The position numbers and the translations under genes were made by a program. The notes below the pieces were generated by a model. It was not told the DNA's origin. It was given only the letters and a program-made list of their open reading frames with translations, and searched no databases. Shown here piece by piece: positions 25,801 through 38,000 of a stretch of DNA of 64,000 nucleotides (within the stretch, counting starts at the first letter, position 1; the number at the start of each line of letters is the position of its first letter). The stretch is from Parachlorella kessleri (taxonomy: Eukaryota > Chlorophyta > Trebouxiophyceae > Chlorellales > Chlorellaceae), in contig BBXU01000964.1 in the NCBI GenBank assembly GCA_001598975.1, positions 29,531 through 93,530 of the forward strand, written 5' to 3'.

Positions 25801-28800
25801 CATGTGGCCAGGCTCCGCACACCCCGTTCCCATAGCCGCCACCTGCATAGATGGGAATTCCCTCAACTCAAACCACTGGGGAACACCAAAGTCAACGACA
25901 CGTGTAGCCACACCAACCCTTGCTGGAGAACATGTATTGCTTGTTGCTGTGCATGGGCCCCAAGGCGGGAATGCATGGCAATGGCTATATACACCCAGAA
26001 TTCCAGCAACGAGCTTGGTGTACATATTGCGAAGCTCAGATGGATCCTTCTACAATGAAATTGCATGGCAGAGCACCAAAGCGCTTGAGCTCAACTTGCC
26101 GGAGGCATGCAATCAAGGTCTGCGACTCCCGGGTGCTCACCCCAGGTTCTGCCACACCACCTCCTCGGGCCCCGGCGCCGCCATGCAGCGCCAGTAGTTG
26201 GTGTTGTGGTGCATCAGCGCATTGGCAGCTACAACCTGCGAGGCCCATGGGACTCTAGGCTTGTTAATAAAAGCCCATCACACATTGGCGCCATCCCAGG
26301 TAAGCACACAGTGGACTGCTGCATGCCACAACATCATTCACTAAGCTGGCGTGTCCCACAAACCTCGACCCACTACGCCTTTCCATGTTCTTAAGATGTA
26401 TCACTCAAACGTGCGAGGAGGAAGGGGATCTAGGCCACCATTTGCTACCTGCGCCTTGCGGGTCTTAAAGGTGATGAATGCCGCACCAACAACTTTGTCC
26501 ATGGCCCGCTGCTGTTCCTCATGCACAAGGCGACGAAGCTCCACGGCCCGATCCCTGCAAAATATGGATGTATATGCCCTGGTGCATACGCAGCCTACTG
26601 CATGCTATTGTCAATGTGTCGCTACACTGCTGCTCCACGTAAACTTTCCTTTTGCAATTGACCCGCAGGCAGACACAGCTATCCAAATCCCGATGCATTA
26701 GATGGAGCAATAGATGGACCACTGGAGCCCTGCACTTCCCAACAGCACGACTCATGAAATATAAAGCAGCTGCCTGCGAGCGGCTGCGGCGACTTATTGA
26801 ATAAGGCCGGTGACCCACCTGAGGAACTGCAGCTTGATCACCTTGACTGGACTGGGGCCATAGCGCTCCAGGCCCCAGCGCCCATACTGGACACCCAGCA
26901 CCATCACCTGCCATGCCACCGGCACCACAACACTGACATGACGATTTAGTCACAAGCTGGCCAATAAGCCCCAGCACGGTACCATTTGGCAAGCTGTCAG
27001 GCACAGAGTATCAGCAGCATCCTGCCTTGAATATGAAGCCTTGCTGATGAGGGCATCCACTACCTTACCGAGGCAGGCTTGACGCGCTTGCGGCGCCTGC
27101 GCTGCGCTGTGTAGTGGTCCACCAGGTCGTCCAGCTCTCTGAGCGTGGCCTCAAGCTCCTGCACCAGCTGGTCCAGCTGGGTGGTGTCCCGTACCAGGTG
27201 CACCTGCACAGGGGCCCAGCCAGTGCACTTGCGACTACACGAAGATCAGAGCGCTTCCAAACTTTGGACTTTTGAAAAAGTCCTGGGTGCATGCATGTAC
27301 AGGACGGACCCAGGCTGTGTTGGTGGGTACCAATACTGACCCAAAACTTGCGCAGGGCACTTACTTGCTCGTCCAGTCTGTTCCTTGGCAACACAGCGCA
27401 GACGGACTGCCCTGCTGTCCAAGTTCTACTGGCCTAACTCTCTGCTGATCGCGCCACATAACTGGCTGGCAGGGTCAAGTTCTGTGCAAAGCAGCGACAT
27501 TGCATGGGTTGGCTTAACGAGGCCACGGCAATGCCAGCCGACCCACATGGTCAACCTCAGCCCCATAGACGGCCCGGAATTGCTGGGTCACTATGTCCTC
27601 CACAGTTCTCCCCTCCTGCAGTTGGCGAATGAAGGAGCCCCACGCATCTGTTCGCACCACATCGGAAGGGCTGCGCTGGGCAACTGCAGGCAGGAGGGCA
27701 AGCAGCGGCATTGGCTTAGAGCATTTACATAGTTGGACAGTGCCAAGGAACGCGGGCCAGAGGAGCCGCTAAGTAACCTTAGGAATCAGCCATGCCTATG
27801 CCAGTCCTACAGGCAGAAACACTTATAACAGGCAGGCCCCACATACCCATCTGACCTGCAATGCGCACTGAGCAGGCGATACAACAAGCCTTACCCAGTT
27901 CTTTGCTGGGGGATGGGCAGCTGAAGTGCACAGCAGTGGGTCCTGGGATACCAAGTTTACCATCACCCTGCAGCGGCGGCAGCGGCGACCTGCTGCCCTG
28001 GCAGAAAGATGGCTGCCGGGTGCTGGGCTCAGCGCTGATGGCATCAACATAAACCTGGGACTCCTCTGGGGGAGGCAGCTTGCTGCAAGCAGTTGACGGA
28101 GTGATGAGGTTGCACTTCAACCCCGGCAAACACGGGACTGTGATCAAAAGCTTTACCAGCCACATGCAGCCCCGAGTTGGGCAACATGCGTTCTATTAAG
28201 GAAAGTGCACCCATGCCTACAAATCCCGTGATACCTGACTAAGTAATCATCCCTGGAGCCCTTGACTACTGCCTCAATAGCATGATTGAAACTCTTGGCG
28301 GCGCTGGTAAGCCCGTCAACTGCCACCATTGCCAGCTTGCGCTTTATGCCTGCACCGCAAGGCAGCGATGATGCTACAGGTGGCTGTCACAAACTTGCCG
28401 GAACTGGGCTGTAAGATAAACACCACTCAGAACCAGGCTCGCCAGGAGAGGGCTGTTTTTCATTTCAAAGCATGGCTCACTCTTGGGTAAAAACCGGAGC
28501 AAGGTATCATCCACACGATGCAGCACCGTGCCATAGAATACGCCAGGAACGTCAGTCAGCAGCACAGTGTGGGACTGTGCCTGGGTGCCCGGGTGAAGGA
28601 GGTACCATATACGCAGCCTGCAGCAACTTGCTGTCCAACGGCTTGCTCCCCTTGCGCAGCATGCTATGGACTGTTCACTTGGGACTGTGCAAGTGCTTTC
28701 AGAAGCAACTTGGGATTCTCACCGCACTGCCTTCTTGTTGTAGCGCCAGAGGTTCCACAGTGTAACGCCTGTCACCAGCCAGGTGGCAAGTGCGTGTGCA

Positions 28801-30489
28801 TAAAGGCGCCTGCTACCTGGAGCGATGTTAGCCATAGTGGTCTGCAGAGCACTAGCCAGGCGTTAGACCAGCCAGGCAAACCCAGAAGGGCGTAAACTCT
28901 TCATCAAGCATATATTTGGTTGACCACTACCCCTACTAGCCGTGTTGCCCTGTCTGACAGCTTCAGAATACCTCAGTAAGGCACCCGGTATTCCTCCCCG
29001 GCCATGATACTTCATACCAGTTGGCACACACAGGTAGGAATCCCAGTGACTGCACCTTGTCTAAATCTGAAAACCGGTATCTCAAATCTTGGTAGTTGGC
29101 ATCATATCGCCAGCCAAACCTGAGATAGGTGTAGCATTGCGTGTGGTTTGAGCAGAGCAGCCCTGGCTATCCACACAGCAGCGATACAACTTTGTAGACT
29201 GCCCGACTTCAACAGTCCTAAGGGAGCCACATCCATTCGGCGGCCATTCAACTCACTGTGTACAGCACAATAGCCAGGGCCCCCTGGAACACATAACACA
29301 GCCTGCAATGCTTCTACGAAGCACGTCTTCCTCTCACCAACCTGGTATAGTTGGGCCCATAGACATCCTTGGGTTGTGGCAGCAGCGGCACATCAGACTT
29401 ATACTCCCACCACACCAGGCCAGCCGGTGGCGTGGGCAGGCTGGAGACATAGAAGGAAGGAGGCTGCAGAGAGGGCAAGGTGATGACTAGGAAGTGGCCA
29501 AGGCATACACGTCAGGCAGGAATTTTTGTAACCATCCCCTCAGTAAGCCAGCCCATCTTCGTGCTTGTTATGGAACAGGGACACTACAATTAACAGGATC
29601 AGACATGATGCATAAGAATTAGATTCGTTTTGTCATGCCCCCAAGATATCACACGGCCCAGCTCCACCTTGGTCAGCGTGGGTTTGCCCTGGTCGTTGCT
29701 GTCATCCTCGATTACGGCCCCTGGTGGCGGCAGCCAGTACGTGAAGTTGCTGCGCGCCTCGATTACCCCCACTTCCTCCTGCTGTCGCAGCAGTGCGCTG
29801 ACCTGGCTGCCAGTCCCATTGATGGGCAAGACAACGAAGAGCGAGAAGACGGAGAGCATGCAGAATAGCTCCAACCCTGAAGAGCAAACGTTTAGGTGTT
29901 TGACCAGCAGGTGCCAGACACTTCGCAGGACCAGCTGGAGCACGCAAGGAACAACCAACCGCCGACACTCCTGAGGCCATGGCTAGATGCACCTCCCCGA
30001 TGCTCACCGCAGCGAAGGGCTTTGAGATACATGGCAGCATCGACCCCCGCTGCCTTAATAACATCCTGCTCTGATTGCCAAAGCACCGCAAATACCCACC
30101 GCCCGAGGCGATTTGGTAGCCTTTTAGGCTTGTGCTGACAGCCGCGTGTGTACCTGCAAGAAAGTTGGGGTTGGAAAAACAGCCAAGGCTGCCGCTTGGG
30201 CTGCCGGCGCCAGATGATCCTTAATAGGATAGCAGAGCTCCGCTCTCCTTTATGTGAAGCAAACCGGTACAAACTCACCTCTTAGGTGCGTAAAATTTCC
30301 TTGTGAACGCAATTCTTCGCCATACATCAAACAAAAGCAAAATGGCACAGCAAACTCCGAAGTACAAGCCCACGGCAATGGCGAAGGACTTGCCAGTTGT
30401 CGCCTGCTAGCACAAGGGTTGGCGGTATCAGAGCAGCTCCTGGCATGCACCGAGCGAGAGTGTGCTGGTCTGTACGGTCGGCTTACCAT
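22878..30489 (-). CDS. OSCA/CSC1 (TMEM63) family mechanosensitive ion channel
   Basis: Plasma- or endomembrane channel of the OSCA/CSC1/TMEM63 family, opened by osmotic or mechanical stress. The ATG (30489-30487) appears to be the only codon of its exon: it is followed at once by GTAAGC, and the next exon (30403-30279) carries on with the first membrane helix. Family blocks in order: PNRLGRWVFAVLWQSEQDVI near 30110; GLELFCMLSVFSLFVVLPIN (29880); PGSRRLYAHALATWLVTGV (28810); VLLTDVPGVFYGTVLHRVD (28560), the start of the cytosolic RRM-like part; AAFITFKTRKA (26480); ALMHHNTNYWRCMAAPGPEE (26220); then the pore region: SLATWAAFFLLALFFMLRVT (25820), FFNALLTAILPGLALKIF (25500), SRSEIDLGVVTKFFIFQ (25290), SSILTVLGTAAPQTAIFFM (24820), PLITPIAFVYFAITLTVYKY (24240) and VLPPLMVLPLPFITVFYW (23930). 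The tail is long and acidic, ending at 22878. More than 20 exons; most inner edges approximate. Confidence 0.92.
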
Positions 30490-31070
30490 CGTGGGTGCTT
30501 CTCCTCAGTCAGGCTATCAGCGTCACATCTCCCAACCAAGACCCCTGGGGCTATACGCTGGGTGCACAGCTTCGCCGAGACCCCTGGGGGAAGAGTTGTG
30601 CCGTGCGCAGCCTGCTGTGCATAGGGGCGCAGCTGTTCGAAGGGGCTGTCGCTTGCTCTTCAGGCTGCTCTACAGATATGCACGTGTGGCCCTCCGCCGA
30701 GTGCAATCTTCCCTCTGTATGTCCTTGTGAACTGAGGAGTTTGTCGCTGAAGCAGCTCTTCTGGTGCAGTTACGCTGTTGGGCAAGCAGTTGTGCAGGAC
30801 TCCTCGGTGTTGCAGTACGCACAAGGTCTGCTTGGTCCTCAGGTGCACGGCTTCCAGCATTGCAGAGAAGAGGAGGGATCCTGGTGAACAGAAAGGATGA
30901 CAAGGTACAAGGCAGCGCACGCAAAACATGTGGCAACTAGATGGGCTCTGTAGCCTACAATCAGTAGCCTACAGACTGAGTCAACCAGGTGGGCCAGAGT
31001 GCCACATGGCCTTCAGGCATGTTCGACGGCAAGCAGCCACTACACCCCGATACAGCCTCAAAAATTGCGG
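30490..31070 (-). promoter_or_regulatory. Gap between the 184-residue protein gene and the OSCA gene
   Basis: It should hold the 3' UTR of the upstream minus-strand gene and the promoter and leader of the OSCA gene. Short frames here show no family features. I see no clear TATA box or TGTAA. Confidence 0.35.
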
Positions 31071-32009
31071 TCAGAACATATCGTCAAGCAAGAGCTTCTG
31101 TTGCAGGGCACAGATATCCTCTGATAGCTGCATCTCTATGGCACTATCTCTGTCATCCGCCAGCTCAGTTTCGATCAGCAAACCTACTGCGTTAAGCATG
31201 ACGCCTTCCACCGGATCTCCGTCCCCTGCATGCAACAAGTCTTATGCAAGTCCCTCAAAGATACTTAGGTGCGCGCCTTAGACTGGTAGAAGCACTCTGT
31301 CTGCCACAAATACTACCAAAGCTCATGGGTCCAGGTGACGACCCCCTGCCTGCTCAGGTCAACCTGGCACGCAACACCTACCACATGACTCATCAATAGA
31401 TAGGCGCATTTATTACTGGCAGAGTAAATATCACATATGTTGTGTGTCAATGGGAGTCCCTACCCACCTGCGCGACCAATTCTGGTGCAGCGTGGCCGGT
31501 TGCAGCAGCGTCGGACAAGGACCTCAAAGGCACCGAGCACAGCCTGCTCATGGCCCCTGCACAAGCCCCTCATCACCACCAGCTCCAGCCCAAAGGCCGC
31601 TTCAAGCATCAGCCACCAGCTGTAGGTAGCATGCTGCAGCGCGATGGGCAGCTCCACTAGGTACAGCTTAATCAATAGAGACCGTACTTCTTCCCCTAGA
31701 AGTTGCTCTGACGGAAGGCCCTCCAATACCTCCCTCATATCTCTTAATGCCAAGTACTTGTTGGCAGTTCTGCAGCGGGCACCTTGCCAGGGCATGAGCC
31801 CGGCTCCTTGTACTGGTTGCAAAGCTTGTAGAGCACAGCTTGGGAACTTGGGTGGCAGCCGCGCGTGTGCACTGGGAACGCAGTTCAGATACTAGTAGAG
31901 CTCTCTCTCACATGTCTGGAAGGCTGCAGACTTCACCGAGCCGGCAGGTAATGGCGTCCATGATGGCTGTGACTTTCAACCATAGCTTCACTTTTGACGG
32001 CTTGGGCAT
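31071..32009 (-). CDS. Predicted 184-residue helical protein, function unknown
   Basis: Not recognised. Three exons join in phase: 32009-31912, 31769-31468 and 31225-31071. The start ATG at 32009 (MPKPSKVKLWLK) is the cleanest choice; an earlier start spliced from upstream is possible. The middle is strongly helical and amphipathic (MREVLEGLPSEQLLGEE, LLIKLYLVELPIALQHATYS, then Trp-Trp and a hydrophobic run), followed by a Cys/Arg cluster (RRCCNRPRCTR) and an acidic C-terminal helix. No signal peptide or sure membrane helix. It shares a 272-base divergent promoter region with the Mini-RNase III gene. Consistent phase and internal family-like composition support it being real; there is no homology evidence I can cite. 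Confidence 0.6.
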
Positions 32010-32281
32010 CGGGGCAGGCTGCCTCAAGCTATTGGTCAGAATATTTCCCTTGCTGACAAAATGTGCTCGCCACTGGATTCGCGGAGCTCCGCCAGCTTTG
32101 TTGGCCAAAGCTGGCAACAGCTGTCACCTCGCTCCGCGCCCAAGCTCCGTATGCTCTGCATTAGTAACTTATTAGGCTCGCGAGGTTGGTTATCGTAGAT
32201 ATCAGCTAATTCTACTCCCCTTCGTACTCCACTGCTTTGAAGCATAGTGTGGTGGTATTGCTGGCTGTGGAAGTGTGCACC

Positions 32282-33848
32282 ATGCATGTCATGACTTTCT
32301 CTCCAGCTTGCCAAGTAGGCCGACACTTATTCCCTCAGCCTAAACAGACTACTCAATGGCGCTATTGTGTATGTTTTAAGCGCGCGACCTCCTTGAAGGG
32401 AGATGTCTGTGAGCTGGCAGGCAGTGAAGAGGCCCTCGTAGCCAGTCCCCCTCAGACGGATGCCCAGTCCGTGCCTGTCGAGCATATGCTGCCAACTCCT
32501 CCGAACCTAGGGGGCAAAAAGCCACGCACAAGTTGGAATGCCACGGCACTGGCTTTCATGGGAGATGCGGTCTGGGAGGTAGGTCGCTTGACATGATACT
32601 GAAAGTGATGTCCAGTGCTACTGATACGCGGACCCTAGTCAGTTATCGCACTGTCAAAGTATACGGCAGCAGCACGTCTTGAAAAGCATTTGGTGCCAAT
32701 GAACCCTCCCGTCTGCTTGGTGGGATGCAGGTGTATGCACGGCGAAAGTATTTCTATCCACCCGTGCGTATGGCTGCCTACTACCAGTCAGTTGTGAAAA
32801 ATGTCCGGGCAGAGTCGCAGGTATGCGGTCGTCAACAGTAGTGGCTGTTGGCATGGGGAGGGGAGGCCCCAGGGACCCAGCAGGGAAAACTGGGACTCCT
32901 TGCACTACTGACTCGCCAGCCCCTGCAGCCTGTCAAACGGACGTGGTTCCCTGGAAATGTTTGCTGTTTCTGCCGCTGAGCTTCCACCTGTGGGAGCCCA
33001 GCTTGCACAAAAAGCCTCCTGCAGGCCGAGCTGTACAAAAGTCTTGTCCATGGCAGCTTCCTAACAGATGAGGAGCGCGATGTGCTGCGATGGGGCCGCA
33101 ATGCCACAGGTGCCACCCACCTTTACTAATGTGACAACTACTTCGTTGGCTAGCTACCTTGTGCTTGAAGGCCAACACTGCTGGAGGAATAGGTTGGCAC
33201 CTCACTTGGGGCTCCGCTGTAGACTGCCTACGAGTTGTAAGAAGTGGCATATCTGAGGTGCATCGGCAACTTTGGGCTTCTTGCTGAGGCCCTTGGCAGG
33301 GTTGTGCCTAGTTCCAACTGAGCAGTGCATGGTTGTGTGATATATGGCGCTCCTCCCGTGCATCCACATATGAAGGGAGCACCTCCCCCAAGCGCTTCGG
33401 CCAGGCGACGGTCGCCAAGGAAGTGTACCGGGCAGCGACAGCTGTGGAGTGCTTGGTAAGCTATTCCGGACCGACCCACTTTCTTTCAGAACGATCCTGC
33501 TATGGTATCCATATGCATTCAAAAAGGGCGGGCCTGTCGTTGTGGCTCCCCCATCCTGACCCTGCCGCGCTGTGTGAATGAGGCATGCCCAGCTGGTGCG
33601 CTCGGGTCAGCTACCCCAGTAACGGCCCTCTGCACGAGTGCCACCTCACTTAGTCGTGTGGGAGGCTGGCAATGCACACTATATTTGGTTTGCTTAAAAC
33701 TGTCAGCGCTGCGTGGCCAAGGACGAAGCTGGCACCTGCTGTTGCCACTTTGCAGGTAGGGTACCTCTACTTGACAGACCCAAGCCGCCTAGACCAACTT
33801 ATGACTGTGGTAGGCATGGCCTCACAAGACCTGCCAGCCAGCTCGTAG
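32282..33848 (+). CDS. Mini-ribonuclease III-like protein, probably plastid
   Basis: RNase III-fold nuclease without a dsRNA-binding domain, as in bacterial MrnC (23S rRNA maturation) and plant RNC3/RNC4 (plastid rRNA maturation and intron turnover). Five exons join in phase: 32282-32578, 32731-32820, 33025-33109, 33376-33455, 33756-33848, giving 214 residues. The catalytic signature ALAFMGDAVWEVYARR keeps the acidic residues; the second acidic helix is TAVECLVGYLYL. Between them LYKSLVHGSFLTDEERDVL and RWGRNATG fit the family's middle part. About 70 residues before the domain are Ser/Arg/Lys-containing and poor in acids at the very start, which suits a plastid transit peptide, though targeting is inferred. 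ATG at 32291 is an alternative start in the same frame. Confidence 0.9.
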
Positions 33849-35013
33849 TCTAGCAGCTCTGCAAAATCAGTGGTTTGGATTCACCCCTCTCCCTGCCTGT
33901 GACAGTGGCCGTAGCTAGGCGGCTCAGTGACGGTGGGCAGATAGCAGGCTGGGACGGTGGCTGACATTTATCAATCCAACGTATGCTCAGACCTGAAGTT
34001 TGTTCATCGTGGAAATGCGAGCAGAGGGGTGTGTTGTATTGGCAGGCTCAAGTGCCATGATGCCCATGGGTCTTGCCTGAGTTGTGATCCATTTACTCAT
34101 GGGGGTCTGGATTAGTGGATATAAAAGCTGTAAGCTGAGGAGCAGGATGCAAGTGGAGGTGCTGGCAACTTGCCTATGTAACTGACCAGCAGTTTCTACG
34201 TCGTCATCAAATGCCTGTTGAGCCTAAGTCTAAGCCAACAGCACCGCATGCCCAGCTCTCCTGTGCTGACACGACACTTTCTACTGATCAGATCCTTGCT
34301 TTTGGTAAAGGCAATGCGAACAGAGAGGAAGAAGGGGCGTACTGGCCTGACCTTGCTTTGTACACAGCCTTACCAGTTACACACTAATAACGGATTTCAT
34401 AACTTTCTGAGCCCTAGCCTTGCTATCCAAAAGCAAACCATCTCTTTAAAGTTTAGTACTTTCTGTTCCTCACGGGGTAACCTGGGCAACTCTGCGATAT
34501 ATCCAGCGTATGGCAGCACACCACACGCAAGAGGACACACGCTTGCTGCGCACATTCACCTACTGCCAACCGCACCGCCAACCATGAATGGAAGTAAGCA
34601 TGCGTTTGTCGCAACAACTGTTACAAAGAAAACTGGTACAATTCACACAGATGGTATACACATGTGGCCGATGCTGCCCACCAAGCCACCCGCTCCCGTT
34701 CACATCCAGCTCGAGCAAGGCAGCGCTCGAGCTGCAAAACGAACTCCAGGCACGCCTAGAGCAGCACCCAAAACTCTGTACCAGGCCCAGCAGGGAGCCT
34801 GCCCTACCCAAGAGACTGGACAACCCCAGCAGCCCAGCCCAGCATTGAGAATTGCATACCATGCGTAATGCAAGGCTTCTAGCCAGAGCACGCAGTACCT
34901 AGCGCACCTACTCGGTAGGTTAGCTGCCCGCTGGGTGGCACGCTCACCAGCCTGCTAGTAGCTGGCCTGCACTTCTGGGCTGCTGCTGCTGCTGCTAGGC
35001 GCTGGCTGAGCGC
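33849..35013. other. Convergent 3' flanks of the Mini-RNase III and acetolactate synthase genes
   Basis: No convincing gene. Plus-strand TGTAA at 34129-34133 and 34177-34181 follows the Mini-RNase III stop by about 280-330 bases; minus-strand TGTAA (TTACA at 34621-34625) is about 390 bases past the acetolactate synthase stop. The 217-codon plus-strand open frame at 34218-34868 begins with TTG and has no family features. Confidence 0.5.
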
Positions 35014-38000
35014 TCAGTAGTCTGTGTAGTCGGCCTTGGTGATGATGTCCTTGAAGGAGCCGCCGCCGGGGATCATGGGCAGCACGTGCTCAATGTGTGG
35101 CACCATCACCTCCAGCAGGTAGGGCCCGGGGGTGTCCAGCATCTCCCTGCACCAGGCAACCCAGCCCGCGGTGGCATGTTGTTTACGATCGACCTTCGCC
35201 AATTGTCTCTGACAACTTGTCCGAGGACCCAAGGAGGGAACTCCTTCGCACCTTCAATCGTCCCCACCACAGCACAGGGTGGAAGAAGGGCGGGGCCCTG
35301 TGCAGCTAGGCGGGTGCATGCTAGAGAAGCACCCAGCAAAAACCAGCCTCGGCACCCAGTCAGCATGCTCACAAACACTACCGCCGGACCACAGCTCCCG
35401 TCCTTGCTGCCTGGGCTGCCGCCCGAATACCGCACCTCTAGGGTGAAAGGAAGAACCCCGGCTCCTGGCAAGCCAGAGTCATATGGCATTCACGGCAGCA
35501 TGGCGAGGTGCTATTCAGCTGCTGCACTGTTCGACAAACCCACAAAGGCGGCAACAGGCACCACTGGTGAAAACCGAAAGCAAGGAAGGGACAATAAGCC
35601 CTTACCTAATGGCTGGTCGAAGGTCATCGGGATGGATCACGCGCCGGGCGGGCACCCCAAATGACTGCGCCATCATGGGGAAGTCGGGGTAGATGTCCTC
35701 GACCTTCTTCGATTTCTGGTAGTCGCCGTCCTGCAAAAACCAAGGGACATGTCAGTTGAGGAAGTCCAAACCTTGCCATCTCACGTTGGCTATCTGGAGG
35801 AACCCGCCAGGGGTCTTGGAGGCTGGCCACAACCAAACTTTACATGCCGCACAGCCGACTGCCAGCCCAAGTGTTATGGGCATCATGCGCTTGTGGTCTC
35901 CCGTCAAGGCCCGATGTGACTTTCCTGCTACCCAGGTCCTGTAATAGCACTTCCCTCACTGATGTCCCCCATGCCAACTTAGCCCCGTCCCTCGAACCCC
36001 CGCTAGCCACTCACAAACCGCCGCCGGGCCGGCGAATCCATTGCCTGTGCGCACCTTCTTGCCCAGGTATGTGTGTGCCCTGTTGCCCTTGTAGAAGCGG
36101 TCCTCCCACTGCATCACCATGCCCAGGTGCTGGTTGTTCAGGATGAAGCACTTGGTCTCCAGGCCCTCAATGGCCGCAGTGGCCAACTCCTGCAAAAATT
36201 CACCCCAGGGCAGCAGGCGGGAGTCAGCATCACAACAGCGAGGCGTAGTACATGTGCTGCTCTGGACACCTCCGATGGAAGCTGCTCAACCATGCAGGGT
36301 TGAGGGCCGCGACGCAGCAGCAGAACAGCCAGCGCAGCGACATCTCATCGGTGGGAGAAACACAGCAGAACTGGTCCAGGACTGATGCGACTGCTGTATG
36401 TTGGTAGTCGCGACTGAGCGGCGACAGCCGAGGAGACCCGAATGCAGCCTGTCCTCATGTCATGTCAAACTTCTGCAACCAACCCACCTGGCAGTTCATG
36501 AGGAAGGATCCGTCGCCATCAACGTCCACCACAATCTTCTTCTGCCGGCCGTTCTTGCCGTCAAAGGCCGCTGCCGCGCCCAGTGCCGAGGGCAGGCCAA
36601 AGCCCATGGAGCCCAGGCCGCCAGAGCTGATCCACTGTCGTGCCCGGCCCTTGGGGTAGAATTGTGCCGCCCACATCTGATGCTGGCCCACGCCAGTGCA
36701 GACAATGGCGTCGCCCTTGGTCTCCTCGTACAGCACCTGCCAGGAGAAGAGAAGAAGGGCTTCAGGGTCGTTTCAGCACGCTATGGCAGGCAGCATAGCT
36801 GCAGGAGGCACTCGACGGCAGGTTTCTAGGTGCTCCTTGTGTAGCCCAGCTCGGCAACAGAAGGTAAACAAGCAATGCAAAGCTCCGCCTCACTACGGCA
36901 AAAGCAAGGCATAGCTATCAACAGTGCAAGGCTTGCAGTTCGCTGCGCGCAACAACATAATCATGCTGGCTTGCCCAGATGCGTGCTGGGTGATATCAGC
37001 ACAGATGGCGCCAGCCCCGGGCACCCGTTGCCGTCCAGCTCCCCCATGCGCCCACTTCACACTGACCTCGATGGCGCGCTGCGGCATGATGAGGTCGTCG
37101 CTGGCTGGGTACCCCATAGGGTACTCTTCCCGCGTGGCGTTGATCTCAGCAACCCAGTCTGACAGGCGCTCCTTGGGTATGTTGGCCTGTGCCAGCAGCT
37201 TGTTCAGGCCCTGCAGCAGAGGGCGGCGAGGCGGCGGTACGCTTCAGGGCAGGGCGTTAGAACAACCGGGCAGGTGGTGGCACACGCAGCGGGCGCCTCA
37301 CTCCTTGCCAACGCCACGGCAGATTGCGGCGCCTGCCATACCTGGACAGAGCTACTGCTTCAATCAACTACACCCATGGCCGGCGGGGCCCCCTCGAGAG
37401 GCTTCCAGCAGTAGCCCGGCAGCAGCCTCCACTCGCACAAAGGCCCCAGCCAGCCCCACCTGCAGGGCGGGCTTGACGTCCGCACAGATGGGCACGTGGG
37501 CCTCCTTGTTCTTGTGGATCTCGGCGGGGTCAATGTCAATGTGCACCACGCGCGACTTGTTGGCAAAGGCCTCCAGCTTGCCGGTCACGCGGTCGTCAAA
37601 ACGCACGCCCAGCGCGATCAGCAGGTCCGCCTCATTCACAGCGTAGTTGGCGTACACGGTGCCGTGCATGCCCAGCATCTGCGGGTAAGAGTGGCCGAGC
37701 AGTGAGAGGAGCTGCTCAGCAGAGGCGCAAGCAGGCCTTGGAGTTCACAGGGGAAGGCTCAGTTGGTACTGGGCAGCGACAGCGGAACATGCCTTACAGC
37801 ACACCGCTGGTTGCCAAGGGACAAGCGGGGAGTTCTGCGCCGCTCACCTCCGGCACCCGCACGCAATTGGTCAACAAACCCAAAGCCCATCCACCTCGCA
37901 CACCCCGGACACCCAGCCGACCTGCACTGACCTGCAGCGAGAGGGGGTCTGTCTCGGGGAAGACCCCCAGGCCCATGAGCGTCTGCGCCACGGGGATGCC

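Noticed and set aside
34218..34868. 216-codon plus-strand open frame in the gap between two convergent genes
   Set aside because: It begins with TTG, has no family features or helix pattern, and lies where the two 3' UTRs are expected.
36924..37646. 240-codon plus-strand frame
   Set aside because: Antisense to acetolactate synthase exons 8 and 9, whose minus-strand reading is unmistakable.
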